From Bradyrhizobium sp. ORS 278 (GTDB lineage Bacteria; Pseudomonadota; Alphaproteobacteria; Rhizobiales; Xanthobacteraceae): DNA of 64,000 bases. Under the pieces are notes generated by a model, which saw only the letters and a list, made by a program, of their open reading frames with translations, was not told the DNA's origin and ran no database searches. Positions 16,875 through 27,060 of the stretch are shown piece by piece; within the stretch, counting starts at the first letter, position 1; every line of letters begins with the position of its first letter. The stretch is taken from NCBI RefSeq assembly GCF_000026145.1, contig NC_009445.1, positions 3,658,001 through 3,722,000 of the forward strand, written 5' to 3'. Position numbers and translations under genes: made by a program.

Positions 16875-18041
16875 TCAGATCGCCTTGAACAGGCCGGCGA
16901 CGCGGGTGACGTCCGACAGTTTCAGTCCGGCGACGTTGATGCGGCCCGAGGTCGGCATGTACACGCCGTGCTTCTCTCGCAAGGTCATCACCTCGGCCGG
17001 CGTCAGCGGCAGCAGCGAGAACATGCCTTCCTGCTTGCCGATCGCCAGGGAGTTCGACCAGCGGCCGCCGAGCGCCTCGGCGAACGAGCGGCGCAAGCTG
17101 GCGAGGCGCTGGCGCATCGACTCGAGCTCGGCGCGCCAGTCGTCGTAGAGCTCAGGTGTGCCGAGGATGGTCTTGACGATCGCCGAGCCATGGTCCGGCG
17201 GCATCGAGTAGCTGGTGCGGGCGATGGCGACGAGATTGGAGCGCGCCGTCTCCACTGCGGCCGTCGTACCCGCAACGGCAAACAGCGCGCCGGTGCGCTC
17301 GCGATAAAGGCCGAAGGACTTCGAGCAGGACACCGCGACGAGCGCCTCGGGGATCGCCGCGACCAGCGCCCGCAGCCCGGCGACGTCGCCCTCAAATCCG
17401 GCGCCAAAACCCTGATAGGCGGAGTCGATCAGCGGCACCAGCCCACGCGTGGCGATCACGTCGGTGATGCGCGCCCAGTCCGCGGCGCCCAATGGGGCGC
17501 CGGTCGGATTGTGGCAGGACGCATGCAGCAGCACGGCATCGCCCGGCTGGGCACGCTGCAAGGCCTCGAGCATGCCGTCGAGCAGCAGGGTCTGCGACGG
17601 AACGTCGAAATAGGGATAGGTCTCGATCGCGAGCCCGGCCGCGGCAAAAATGCCGGCGTGGTTGGGCCAGCTCGGCAAGCCCAGCCAGATCCGGCCGGTG
17701 CCCGCCTGGCGGATCAGGTCGGCGGCCAGCCGCAGCGCGCCGGAGCCGCCGGGGGTCTGCACGCCAGCGGCATGCACCGGCGAGGCCTTGCCGCCGACCA
17801 TCGTCCACAGCAGGTCCAGGAAGCCCTGGTCGCCTTCCGGAGCGACATAGGCCTTGCTGTCCTGGCTCGCCCAGATCCGCTGCTCGGCGGCCTTCACCGC
17901 GCGAAAGATCGGCGAGTGGCCGGCCTCGTCGCGGTAGACCCCGACGCCCAGATCGACCTTGTCGGTCCGCGGATCGGCTTTGAAGATGCCGATCAAAGCG
18001 AGCAGGGGATCGTCGGGCTGGCGGCTCAGGCGTTCGAACAT
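16875..18041 (-). CDS. Aspartate/aromatic amino acid aminotransferase (class I PLP)
   Basis: A 388-residue fold-type I aminotransferase close to the AspC/TyrB group. Seen are the N-terminal ADPRTDKVDLGVGVYRDE, the active-site lysine in VAVSCSKSFGLYRERTGAL, the asparagine/aspartate pair HNPTGAPL and PLIDSAYQGFG, and the C-terminal arginine in SGRINVAGL that binds the alpha-carboxylate. It transfers the amino group between aspartate or aromatic amino acids and 2-oxoglutarate. The YitT-type gene follows 20 bases downstream. An unrelated esterase gene lies upstream (174 bases). Confidence 0.93.
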   Translation of the reverse strand: MFERLSRQPDDPLLALIGIFKADPRTDKVDLGVGVYRDEAGHSPIFRAVKAAEQRIWASQDSKAYVAPEGDQGFLDLLWTMVGGKASPVHAAGVQTPGGSGALRLAADLIRQAGTGRIWLGLPSWPNHAGIFAAAGLAIETYPYFDVPSQTLLLDGMLEALQRAQPGDAVLLHASCHNPTGAPLGAADWARITDVIATRGLVPLIDSAYQGFGAGFEGDVAGLRALVAAIPEALVAVSCSKSFGLYRERTGALFAVAGTTAAVETARSNLVAIARTSYSMPPDHGSAIVKTILGTPELYDDWRAELESMRQRLASLRRSFAEALGGRWSNSLAIGKQEGMFSLLPLTPAEVMTLREKHGVYMPTSGRINVAGLKLSDVTRVAGLFKAI

Positions 18042-18215
18042 CGGGGAGCATTCCTGTTGCGTCGTGCACCGCGGGCAGCCCTTGGCCGCCCGGCAGGCGC
18101 GCGGACACTAGCCGGGTTGCGGCGCAAAAACAGCGGGAATTTCGGCCATGCTCGGCTGCGTGCCGGGAATGCGCCGCAGCCAGCGCAGAGCCGATCAGCA
18201 CGGGCCAAAACAGCC

Positions 18216-19178
18216 CTAGATGCCCACCGGCCGATCCAGCTGCTTCAACCAGGCGCCAATGTCGCGGGCGGCGACATTGGCCTGGTCGAGCAGCTTGCCC
18301 ATGGTGAAGAAGCCGTGGAATTGGCCGGGATGAGTGCGATAGGTCACGGGCACGCCGGCCTCGCGCAAGCGCCGCGCGTAGTCGTCGCCTTCATCGCGCA
18401 GCGGGTCGGCGCCGGCGGTCAGCACATAGGCGGGCGGCAGGCCCACGAGAGACTCGGCCTTGGCGGGCGAGGCGCGCCAGTCGTGGATGTCGGCGGCGCT
18501 ATTGAGATAATGGTCGCGAAACCAGCGGATCACCGAATGCGTCAGCAGCACGCTGGTCTCGGGCTCGCTGTGCGAGGGATTGCTCATCGTGAAGTCAGTG
18601 GCTGGATAGATCAGCACCTGGCCAGACAGCTTCGGGCCGTTGCCGTCACGCGCGGACAACGCGACAACGGCGGCGAGATTGCCCCCGGCGGAATCGCCGC
18701 CGACGCTGAGCCTCGCCGCATCGATGCCGAGCGAGGCGGCGTTGCCGGCCACCCATTGGGTCGCAGCGACCGCATCGTCGACCGCGGCGGGAAACTTGTG
18801 CTCGGGCGCGAGGCGATAGTCGACCGAGACGACGATCAGCTCGCCTTCGTGCGCCAGTGTGCGGCAGACCACGTCATGCGACTCGAGATTGCCGATCACC
18901 CAGCCGCCGCCATGGAGGAACACCAGGCCCGGGGCGAGCCCGTTGGTCTGCCGCACCGACTTCGGCCGATAGAGCCGGGCAGGGATCGCGCCGTGCGGGC
19001 CGGAGATCGCCAGCTCCTTGACTTCGGCGAGCTCTGGCGGCTCGGGATTGCTGACGGTGCGGGCGGCCAGATAGTAGTCGCGCGCCTCCTGCGGTGTCAG
19101 CGTCTCGTAAGCCGGACGGCCGGCCTCCTGGAACGCTTTGTAGACGGCAGCGGCATCGGCATCGAGTTGAACGGGCAT
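18216..19178 (-). CDS. Alpha/beta hydrolase, hormone-sensitive-lipase (family IV) esterase
   Basis: A 320-residue esterase. The start is set at ATG 19178 (AGG upstream); an extension to 19223 would overlap the stop of the preceding gene. The oxyanion motif FLHGGGWVIG and the nucleophile elbow GGDSAGGNLAA mark family IV; the acid and histidine are probably in the ADPLRDEG and HPGQFHGFFTM segments. It should cleave short-chain esters. Upstream and same-strand is an SDR gene ending at 19223, 44 bases away, so they form a likely two-gene operon for a hydroxy-ester or similar compound. Confidence 0.9.
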   Translation of the reverse strand: MPVQLDADAAAVYKAFQEAGRPAYETLTPQEARDYYLAARTVSNPEPPELAEVKELAISGPHGAIPARLYRPKSVRQTNGLAPGLVFLHGGGWVIGNLESHDVVCRTLAHEGELIVVSVDYRLAPEHKFPAAVDDAVAATQWVAGNAASLGIDAARLSVGGDSAGGNLAAVVALSARDGNGPKLSGQVLIYPATDFTMSNPSHSEPETSVLLTHSVIRWFRDHYLNSAADIHDWRASPAKAESLVGLPPAYVLTAGADPLRDEGDDYARRLREAGVPVTYRTHPGQFHGFFTMGKLLDQANVAARDIGAWLKQLDRPVGI

Positions 19179-19222
19179 TGCAGAGAACCTGTTGCGTTGA
19201 AGAGATCTTCCGAGTTGAAGCA

Positions 19223-19996
19223 CTAGGCCGCGGTGCGGCCGCCGTCGACCGTGTAGGCGGCGCCGGAGACGTAGCTCGCATCATCTGACGCGAGGAAGGC
19301 GACGATCGCCGCGACCTCCGAGCCCTGGCCGAGCCGCCGGGCCGGCACGCGGTCCACGACCTTGTCGACCGGCACCGGCGCGCCGCTGCGACCTTCGATG
19401 ATCGCACTCAGCATGCGGCTGTCGATCAGGCCGGGGCAGATGCAGTTCACGCGCACATTCGTGCCGGTGCATTCCCAGGCCGCGCTCTTGGTGAGGCCGA
19501 TGACGGCATGCTTGCTGGCACTGTAGACGGCGATCTGGGGCGAGCCGATCAGGCCGGCGATCGAGGCGGTGTTGATGATCGAGCCGCGGTTCTGCTTGAG
19601 CATGATCGGCAGCACGTGCTTGAGGCCGAGGAACACGCCGACGACGTTGACGTCGAGCACGCGGCGGAAGGCGTCCAGCGGATAGTCGGTGATCGACTTG
19701 ATCTCGCCCTCGACACCCGCATTGTTGAAGAACACGTCGATTGTTCCGAAGCGGTCGCACGTCTTGCGCACATAGCCGATGACCTGCGCTTCGTCGGTGA
19801 CGTCGGCTGATATCGCCAGCGTCTCGGCGACGGCGGGCAGGGCGCGCGTCGCGTCGTGCAGATCGGCCTCGCGCCGATCAATCGCGACGATGCGGGCGCC
19901 GCGCGCCGCCAACAACTGCATCGTTGCGCGGCCGATCACGCCGGCCGCGCCAGTGACGACGGCGACCCTGCCGTCGAGGCGAATCGAATCAGACAT
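19223..19996 (-). CDS. SDR family oxidoreductase
   Basis: A 257-residue classical short-chain dehydrogenase. Present are TGAAGVIGRA (cofactor loop), the acidic residue of VAIDRRE suggesting NAD(H) preference, DVFFNNAGVEG, the catalytic serine in INTASIAGL, YSASKH (Tyr and Lys of the active site), CPGLIDSRM, and the C-terminal GAAYTVDGG. It oxidises or reduces an alcohol or ketone whose identity is not readable. The esterase gene follows on the same strand. The start ATG 19996 is preceded by GGGAGGAG in the right position. Confidence 0.93.
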   Translation of the reverse strand: MSDSIRLDGRVAVVTGAAGVIGRATMQLLAARGARIVAIDRREADLHDATRALPAVAETLAISADVTDEAQVIGYVRKTCDRFGTIDVFFNNAGVEGEIKSITDYPLDAFRRVLDVNVVGVFLGLKHVLPIMLKQNRGSIINTASIAGLIGSPQIAVYSASKHAVIGLTKSAAWECTGTNVRVNCICPGLIDSRMLSAIIEGRSGAPVPVDKVVDRVPARRLGQGSEVAAIVAFLASDDASYVSGAAYTVDGGRTAA

Positions 19997-20240
19997 CGGA
20001 CTCCTCCCGTTGGCGCAAGCTTTCGTGCCGCGGCCTTGTCGCGTGTTGGTTTCACGCTATCTTCTGATCATGCGACTATCTCATCGGACGAACCAGATGG
20101 CCACCTCGCGGTGCGCTGGTAAGCCGCCCTTCCCCCGCCGTATTCGACATGTTAACGGAAGGGCTGATCGAGAGCGGCGGATGGGTCATGACGCGATTTG
20201 ATTGTCCCGAACCCCGATTCGCCTGATAAAGCCGCGCGAG

Positions 20241-21242
20241 ATGCACCGAACAATCGTCCTGACCGGTATCGCGGCCTTGCTCGCCGCCACATCCCTCGCG
20301 CTGGCCGTGCCCGCGCGCGCCCAGATCGGCACCATTTTCTCTGATCCGGTGCCGCGTCCGCCTGGCAACATTCCGCGCCGCGGAGAGCCGATCCCGCCGC
20401 CGCCCGACGAGGAGGAGGAGGTTCCGGAGCTGCCGCAGGGACGCGTCCTGCCGGCGCCGACCCGTCCGCCGCCGGGGCAGGGCGCTGCCTTGCCGGGGCC
20501 GGTCCAGTCGCAGCCGCTGCCGCCGCCGCCGGGAACAACTGTGCTGCCGCAGAACAATCCACCCGTTGCCGCCGCACCTCCTGGCCAGCCCGGTGCTGCG
20601 CCCGCGCAGCCGGGCCAGCGGCCAGCGCCGCCGCGCGGCGCGCCCCAGAATGCTGCGATCCCGCCGAACGGCGCGGTGCCGCAGACGCCGGCAACCATCC
20701 AACCCGGCGACGAGGTGGTGACGGAGCCGCCGGCACAGAAGATCGTGAACAAGAAGGCGAGCTTCTCCGGCCTCGACAAGATCACTGGCCGCATCATCAA
20801 TTTCGACGAGGAGATCGGCGAGACCGTGCAGTTCGGCGCGCTTCGGGTGAAGACCGACGCCTGCTACACGCGCCCGGCCTCCGAGGCGGCCAACACCGAC
20901 GCCTTCGTGCAGGTCGACGAGATCACCCTGCAGGGCGAGGTGAAGCGGATTTTCTCGGGCTGGATGTTCGCCGCGAGCCCGGGCCTGCACGGCGTCGAGC
21001 ACCCGATCTACGACATCTGGCTGGTCGACTGCAAAGAGCCGCAGAACACGGTGGCGAGCGCCGCGCCGGAGCAAAAGCCCGCGCCGCAGCCGCAGCCGCA
21101 GCCCGCGCAAAAGCGCCCGCCGCAGCAGAAGCAGGCTGCGCCGCGTCCGCCCGGGCCGCCGCCGCAATACCAGACCCAGCAGGTGCCTCCGCCACCCCCG
21201 CCGCCACAGGCCGGCGGTCCGTTTGGTGGCGTGTTCCGCTAA
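20241..21242 (+). CDS. DUF2155 domain-containing secreted protein
   Basis: A 333-residue exported protein. ATG 20241 is preferred over an upstream TTG (20202) because it opens a standard signal peptide (MHRTIVLTGIAALLAATSLA, cleavage at ARAQ/I). A long Pro/Ala-rich linker (about 40-165) leads to the DUF2155 domain (about 175-275) with FSGLDKITGRIINFD, VQFGALRV, DACYTRP and FSGWMFAASPGLHGVEHPIYDIWLVDC, the two cysteines being family features. A second Pro/Gln-rich tail follows. The domain is common in alphaproteobacteria next to aat and accBC, as it is here (aat is convergent, 7 bases away). Function is not established; envelope location is likely. Confidence 0.9.
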   Translation: MHRTIVLTGIAALLAATSLALAVPARAQIGTIFSDPVPRPPGNIPRRGEPIPPPPDEEEEVPELPQGRVLPAPTRPPPGQGAALPGPVQSQPLPPPPGTTVLPQNNPPVAAAPPGQPGAAPAQPGQRPAPPRGAPQNAAIPPNGAVPQTPATIQPGDEVVTEPPAQKIVNKKASFSGLDKITGRIINFDEEIGETVQFGALRVKTDACYTRPASEAANTDAFVQVDEITLQGEVKRIFSGWMFAASPGLHGVEHPIYDIWLVDCKEPQNTVASAAPEQKPAPQPQPQPAQKRPPQQKQAAPRPPGPPPQYQTQQVPPPPPPPQAGGPFGGVFR

Positions 21243-21249
21243 AGAATGT

Positions 21250-21930
21250 TCAGCCGCGCTCGGCGATGATGGCAAGCGCCTCGGCGCCCGCGAGCGGCCG
21301 GTCGGTGGGAAGCCGTGCAAAATTGGCGGCTGGGCCCGTGAGGGCCTTCTCCAGCAGCACCGTATAGCGACGGCGCGGGATCTCGACCGCGCCGAAGGTC
21401 TTGAGGTGCTCGGTCACGTATTGCGTGTCGAGCAGCTCGAAGCCGCCGGCGATCAGCCTGGCCACCAGATGCACGAGCGCGACCTTCGAGGCGTCGCGAG
21501 CGCGGTGGAACATGCTCTCGCCGAAGAACGCCCGGCCGAGGCTGACGCCATAGAGGCCGCCGACCAGTTCGCCGTCCTGCCAGCACTCGACGCTGTGGCA
21601 ATGGCCCATCGCGTGCAGGCCACCATAAAGCTCGCGGATGCGCCGGTTGATCCAGGTGTCCTCGCGGCCGGGCTGCGGCGCGGCGCAGCCGTCCATCACC
21701 GCCTTGAAGGCCTGGTTCACGGTGAGGGTGAAGGCGTCGGAGCGCACCGTCCGCGCCAGCCGCGAGGCGACGCGAAAGCCATCGAGCGGGATGACCCCGC
21801 GCAGTTCCGGCTCGACCCAGAACAGCGAGGGATCGTCGGCACTTTCGGCCATCGGGAAGATGCCGCAGGCATAGGCACGCAGGAGAACCTCGGGCGTGAT
21901 CTCGGACGCTGCGGAGTCGCGCGAATTCAT
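21250..21930 (-). CDS. aat: Leucyl/phenylalanyl-tRNA--protein transferase
   Basis: A 226-residue cytoplasmic enzyme that attaches Leu or Phe from aminoacyl-tRNA to proteins with N-terminal Arg or Lys, marking them for the ClpS/ClpAP N-end rule pathway. Family motifs are plain: [15 protein letters not shown] near the N-terminus, [36 protein letters not shown] in two blocks, [18 protein letters not shown], and [13 protein letters not shown]. Length is close to the family norm. In many alphaproteobacteria it directly follows accC; here a three-gene signalling cassette lies between. Confidence 0.96.
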   Translation of the reverse strand: MNSRDSAASEITPEVLLRAYACGIFPMAESADDPSLFWVEPELRGVIPLDGFRVASRLARTVRSDAFTLTVNQAFKAVMDGCAAPQPGREDTWINRRIRELYGGLHAMGHCHSVECWQDGELVGGLYGVSLGRAFFGESMFHRARDASKVALVHLVARLIAGGFELLDTQYVTEHLKTFGAVEIPRRRYTVLLEKALTGPAANFARLPTDRPLAGAEALAIIAERG

Positions 21931-21988
21931 CCCTCTAGTCTAGCAGGACATCGACCGGCACGCGATGGGTTCATCGGACGCAGACCGC

Positions 21989-23077
21989 TCAGCCCACCGC
22001 GGCCGCGGCAGGCTTCGGCGCATCCTTGCTGAGGCGGAAGCGAACAACAATCCTGGTGCCGTTATGGCTCGGGTCCGGCTCCACGGTCGCATCGAGCTTG
22101 GTGGCCATCGCACTCACGATGCGCTGGCCCATGCCGGTCGAGCGTGGATCGCTGGTCGCATTGAGGCCGACACCGTTGTCGGCGATCGACAGCACGATGT
22201 CATCGTTCTCCAGCTTCAGCTCGACATGAATCGGGCCGGGACCGTCGGGATAGGCGTATTTGACGGCGTTCATGACCAGCTCGTTGACCACGATGCCGAT
22301 CGCGACCGCGCGATCCGGATCGATCTCGACGGGCTCCGCCTTCAACGTCAGTCGCGACATCCGGTTGCCCTCGGCGGACCTGCGAAGATCGTCGAGCAGC
22401 GAGTCGAGGTACTGGTTGAGCATCACGCTCTTGAGGTCCTGCGACGTATAGAGCCGGCGGTGGACCTGGGCCACGGCGGCGACGCGGCCCATCGCATTGG
22501 TGAGCGCCGCCTTGACGTCGTCCTGGGTGCTCGAATTGGCCTGCAGATGCAGCAGCGAGGCGATGATCTGCAGCGAATTGCCGACACGGTGATTAACCTC
22601 GCGCAGCAGCACCTCGCGCTCCGCGGCGAGCGCCGCGAAGCGGTCGCGCGAGGCACGGACCTCGGCCTCGGCCTCGTCACGCGCCCGCTGCAGCCGCGCC
22701 TGACGCAGCGCGCCTTCGGCCGCGACCTGCAGCAGCGGGATGAACTCGCCTTGGACGTCCTTGACGAGATAGTCGGCGGCGCCGGCCTTCAAGGCGGTCA
22801 CGGCGATCTTGGAATCCTGCGACGCCGTCACGAACACCACGGGCGGCGGTTCGGGCAGCGCCATGATGCGCTCCAGCGTCTCCAGACCGTCGAGACCCGG
22901 CATATGCTGGTCGAGCGCGACAACGTCGATGCCCCCGCGCTGCAGCCGCTCCAGGCCCGCGCTGCCGTCGGGCGCATGCTCCACCGTGATGCCGAGCCGC
23001 TTCAGTCCGCGCTCCACCAGCCGCGCCAGCGCCGCGTCGTCCTCGATGTACAGCAGCGTGGGGGCGGAGGCGCTCAT
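21989..23077 (-). CDS. Receiver domain fused to HisKA_2-type histidine kinase
   Basis: A 362-residue soluble protein. Residues 1-120 form a receiver domain (IEDDA acidic pair, phospho-acceptor Asp in DQHMPGLDG, TAS threonine, and YLVKD lysine). A coiled linker leads to a HisKA_2 phospho-acceptor region (VLLREVNHRVGNSLQIIASL) and a HATPase domain (NELVMNAVKYAYP, DNGVGL, GMGQRIV). HisKA_2 kinases are common in alphaproteobacteria and often feed the PhyR general stress response. The start ATG overlaps the stop of the upstream receiver gene by four bases, giving translational coupling. No membrane segment, so input probably comes by phosphotransfer to its own receiver. Confidence 0.93.
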   Translation of the reverse strand: MSASAPTLLYIEDDAALARLVERGLKRLGITVEHAPDGSAGLERLQRGGIDVVALDQHMPGLDGLETLERIMALPEPPPVVFVTASQDSKIAVTALKAGAADYLVKDVQGEFIPLLQVAAEGALRQARLQRARDEAEAEVRASRDRFAALAAEREVLLREVNHRVGNSLQIIASLLHLQANSSTQDDVKAALTNAMGRVAAVAQVHRRLYTSQDLKSVMLNQYLDSLLDDLRRSAEGNRMSRLTLKAEPVEIDPDRAVAIGIVVNELVMNAVKYAYPDGPGPIHVELKLENDDIVLSIADNGVGLNATSDPRSTGMGQRIVSAMATKLDATVEPDPSHNGTRIVVRFRLSKDAPKPAAAAVG

Positions 23078-23511
23078 GCGGCGGGCGGAACCTGGATGAC
23101 GGAGAAGAACAGGCCGAGCTGGCGGATGGCGTTGGCGAAGCTTTCGTAGTTGACCGGCTTGGTGATGTAGACGTTGCAGCCAAGCTCGTAGCAGCGCTTG
23201 ATCTCCTGGGAGTCGTCCGTGGTGGTCAGGATCACCACCGGCGCGCTCTTCAGGAAGCTGTTCTGCTTGACCATCTTGAGGATGTCGATGCCGGTCATGT
23301 CCGGCAGGTTCAGGTCGAGCAGGATCAGGAGGGCATGGCCCTTGTGCTCCAGGCCTGTCCCGTCAGGACCAAGCAGGTACTTCACGGCGTCTGTACCGTT
23401 GGTGAACGGCTTGATCTCGTTGTTGACGCCGGAGCGGCGGATGTTCCGCTCGATCAGCCGGGCATGGCCCTCGTCGTCCTCGATCATGATGATGGTTACG
23501 GGCATGGTCAT
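23074..23511 (-). CDS. Single-domain response regulator (Rcp1/CheY-like)
   Basis: A 145-residue stand-alone receiver with IMIEDDEGHARLIERNIRR, the phospho-acceptor in ILLDLNLPDMTG, TTTDD, and the lysine in VYITKPVNY. The layout is that of receivers encoded beside phytochrome-type or CHASE3 kinases (Rcp1 group). It overlaps both the kinase gene upstream (four bases at 23508-23511) and the receiver-kinase gene downstream (four bases at 23074-23077). It has no output domain, so it probably acts as a phosphate shuttle between the membrane kinase and the soluble HisKA_2 kinase. Confidence 0.95.
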   Translation of the reverse strand: MTMPVTIIMIEDDEGHARLIERNIRRSGVNNEIKPFTNGTDAVKYLLGPDGTGLEHKGHALLILLDLNLPDMTGIDILKMVKQNSFLKSAPVVILTTTDDSQEIKRCYELGCNVYITKPVNYESFANAIRQLGLFFSVIQVPPAA

Positions 23512-25028
23512 CGGTCTGAGTTCCGGTTTGAGGCGTTCCAGTTGATCGGGAGCGTGATGGTGAACGTGCTACCCTGGTCGAGCTCCGACGCGACCGACAT
23601 GGTTCCACCGAGCCGGCGCACGAGCGCGCGCACATGCGCCAATCCGATCCCCTGACCTGGACGGTCCTGGGTCCCGGCGCGGCGGAACAGATCAAAGATA
23701 CGCTGGTGATCCCGGGGATCAATCCCCCGGCCGTTGTCTGCGACCTCGAAGATCGCGAAACCGAGCTTGGTGCGGGCGCGGATCCTGATATCACCCGGCA
23801 CGCTCGGCTTCATATATTTGATGGCATTGTCGATCAGGTTGGAGAAGATCTGCTCCAAGGCGAGGCGGTCGCTGACGATCGTCGGCAGCGGCTCGACGCG
23901 GATCGTCGTCTGTGCCTCCTCGGCCTGATGGGCAAGGGTCGAGACGATCTGCTCGATCAGCTCGCGGGTGTCGATGCGCACGGGCACGAACTCGCGGCGG
24001 CCCTCACGGGTCAGATTGAGGATCGCGCTGATCAGCCGGTCCATCTTGGCAATCGAGGATTTGATGAAGCCGAGCGCCTCGGAGAAGTCGTCCGAGAGCT
24101 GCTTGTCGGCGCCCTCGAGCTCCGGCTCGGCGCCTTCGGCCGGCGGCGGCGAGTCCGACACGGCACGGGCGAGGCTCGCGATGCGCCGGAAGATGTCGTT
24201 GCGCAGCTCCTCCAGCTCGCTGGTGAAGCCCATGATGTTGACCAGAGGCGAGCGCAGATCGTGGCTCACGATGTAGGCGAAGCGCTGGATCTCCTCATTG
24301 GCCTCGCGGAGGTCGGCGGTGCGCTCATCCACGGTGGCTTCGAGGTTGAGATTGCTCTCGCGCAGCTGCGCCTCGGCGTCGTCGCGGGCCCGGGTCGAGC
24401 GCCGCACCAGCAGCACCGAGATGATCGCGAGCACGACGACGAGCGCCGAGCCGGTGATGGTGACGATCGCCGCCAGCCGCTGGCTGGCATCGGCGTTGGC
24501 CGTCCGCAGCGACAGCAGGCGTTCCTCCTCGAGGCGCATCGCCTCGGCCGTCTCGCGCATGGTCTTGCTGCTGCTGGTCGAACCGGCGTCGCGGACCAGC
24601 GCGATCGCGGCCGCGAGATCGCCGCGCGCCACCAGGAGCTTTTCGCGGTCGAACTGCGACAGCCGCGTCTCGATGACGCTGCGGAGCGTTGCGAGGTTTT
24701 CGACCTGGGTGCGGTTGTCGGCAACCAATGTGCCGAGCTTGTCGAGAACCGGGCGGATCGCCGCGACCGCAGCCTCATGGTCGTTCAGGAACTCCTCGCC
24801 CTGGGTGAGGAGATAAGCGCGGGCGGCGCTCTCGGCGCGGCGCACCTCGAGCAGCAGCGCGTTGATCTGGTTCTCGGCCTCGACGGTGTGCACCACCCAG
24901 GCGCTGTCGCTGCGCGCCTTGTTGACCAGCAGAACGGATGCCGTGCTGACGGCGACCAGCACCAGAAATCCCGCTGACAACAGCAGGACCTGGCCCAGTG
25001 TGCGCCTTCGTCTCACCTCAGGCGCCAC
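23508..25028 (-). CDS. CHASE3-type membrane sensor histidine kinase
   Basis: A 506-residue kinase, taken to start at GTG 25028 (GTG 25016 also possible). Helix at about 10-33, periplasmic CHASE3 region with RRAESAARAYLLTQGEE, second helix at about 185-205, a coiled coil ending in the HisKA H-box IVSHDLRSPLVNIMGFTSEL, then HATPase_c with NLIDNAIKYMKP, DNGRGIDP and GQGIGLAHVRALVRRLGG. This is the phytochrome-like kinase class in which a long DivL-type insert follows the H-box. It heads the coupled kinase-receiver-receiver/kinase operon. CHASE3 ligands are not known. Confidence 0.94.
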   Translation of the reverse strand: MAPEVRRRRTLGQVLLLSAGFLVLVAVSTASVLLVNKARSDSAWVVHTVEAENQINALLLEVRRAESAARAYLLTQGEEFLNDHEAAVAAIRPVLDKLGTLVADNRTQVENLATLRSVIETRLSQFDREKLLVARGDLAAAIALVRDAGSTSSSKTMRETAEAMRLEEERLLSLRTANADASQRLAAIVTITGSALVVVLAIISVLLVRRSTRARDDAEAQLRESNLNLEATVDERTADLREANEEIQRFAYIVSHDLRSPLVNIMGFTSELEELRNDIFRRIASLARAVSDSPPPAEGAEPELEGADKQLSDDFSEALGFIKSSIAKMDRLISAILNLTREGRREFVPVRIDTRELIEQIVSTLAHQAEEAQTTIRVEPLPTIVSDRLALEQIFSNLIDNAIKYMKPSVPGDIRIRARTKLGFAIFEVADNGRGIDPRDHQRIFDLFRRAGTQDRPGQGIGLAHVRALVRRLGGTMSVASELDQGSTFTITLPINWNASNRNSDR

Positions 25029-25146
25029 CGTACGCTCGCAACGTCTTGGAAATCACTGCCCCCTGGCGGAACTCATCCGACCGAGCAAAACGCGGCCGGC
25101 CCAGGAAGGTTCCACGTCAGATGAGGGTTTTATGAACGGGCCCGTG

Positions 25147-26496
<1,350 letters not shown>

Positions 26497-26509
26497 GGCG
26501 TCCTACGAA

Positions 26510-26580
26510 GCGAATGGCGAATGGCGAATGGCGAGTAGGGAAGCAGCGACCATTCGCTACTCGCCATTCGCCACTCGCCC
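26510..26580. repeat. Inverted repeat between accB and accC (GCGAATG iterations)
   Basis: Three tandem GCGAATG-type heptamers (26510-26531) run into ATGGCGAATGGCGAGTAG, which pairs almost perfectly with CTACTCGCCATTCGCCACTC (26557-26576) around a loop of about 18 bases. The element fills nearly the whole accB-accC spacer and would form a strong hairpin in the bicistronic mRNA. It looks like a dispersed element rather than a family-conserved accBC feature. Confidence 0.8.
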
Positions 26581-27060
26581 CTACTCGATGATCACCAGCG
26601 GCTCGCCGAATTCGACCGGCTGGCCGTCCTCGACCAGGACCTGAGTCACCGTGCCGGCGCGCGGCGACGGGATCTGGTTCATCGTCTTCATGGCCTCGAT
26701 GATCATCAGGGTCTGGCCGACCGAGACCTTGGATCCGACCTCGACGAACGGCTTGGCGCCCGGCTCCGGCGCCCAATAAGCGGTGCCGACCATCGGCGAG
26801 GGCACGACGCCCGGATGCTTGGAAAGGTCAGCGCCGGCTGCAGCCGCCGCGGCGGCGACCGGAACGGCGGCGGCAACGGCGGGAATGGCCGACGGCACGG
26901 CGGCCGCGACGGTGACGTTGCGGGCGACGCGGATGCGCAGGCCCGCGCGCTCGAGCTCGATCTCGGTCAGGCTGGTCTCGTCCAGGAGCGCGGCCAACTC
27001 GCGGATGAGCTGGCTGTCTTCGGATTTCGCCGTGGTCTTGTCGTCGGGCTGGGGCGCCAT
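26581..27060 (-). CDS. accB: Acetyl-CoA carboxylase biotin carboxyl carrier protein
   Basis: A 159-residue carrier. ATG 27060 is used because it gives the family N-terminus ([19 protein letters not shown]); the frame runs on upstream without credible coding. After an Ala/Pro-rich linker (about 60-80) the biotinyl domain carries the modified lysine in [12 protein letters not shown], 35 residues from the end. It works with AccC in biotin carboxylation. In many alphaproteobacteria aroQ lies directly upstream; here that position is noncoding. Confidence 0.97.
   Translation of the reverse strand: MAPQPDDKTTAKSEDSQLIRELAALLDETSLTEIELERAGLRIRVARNVTVAAAVPSAIPAVAAAVPVAAAAAAAGADLSKHPGVVPSPMVGTAYWAPEPGAKPFVEVGSKVSVGQTLMIIEAMKTMNQIPSPRAGTVTQVLVEDGQPVEFGEPLVIIE

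Noticed and set aside
16968..19226. A 752-codon plus-strand frame over the aminotransferase and esterase
   Set aside because: Shadow of two genes with clear active sites on the minus strand.
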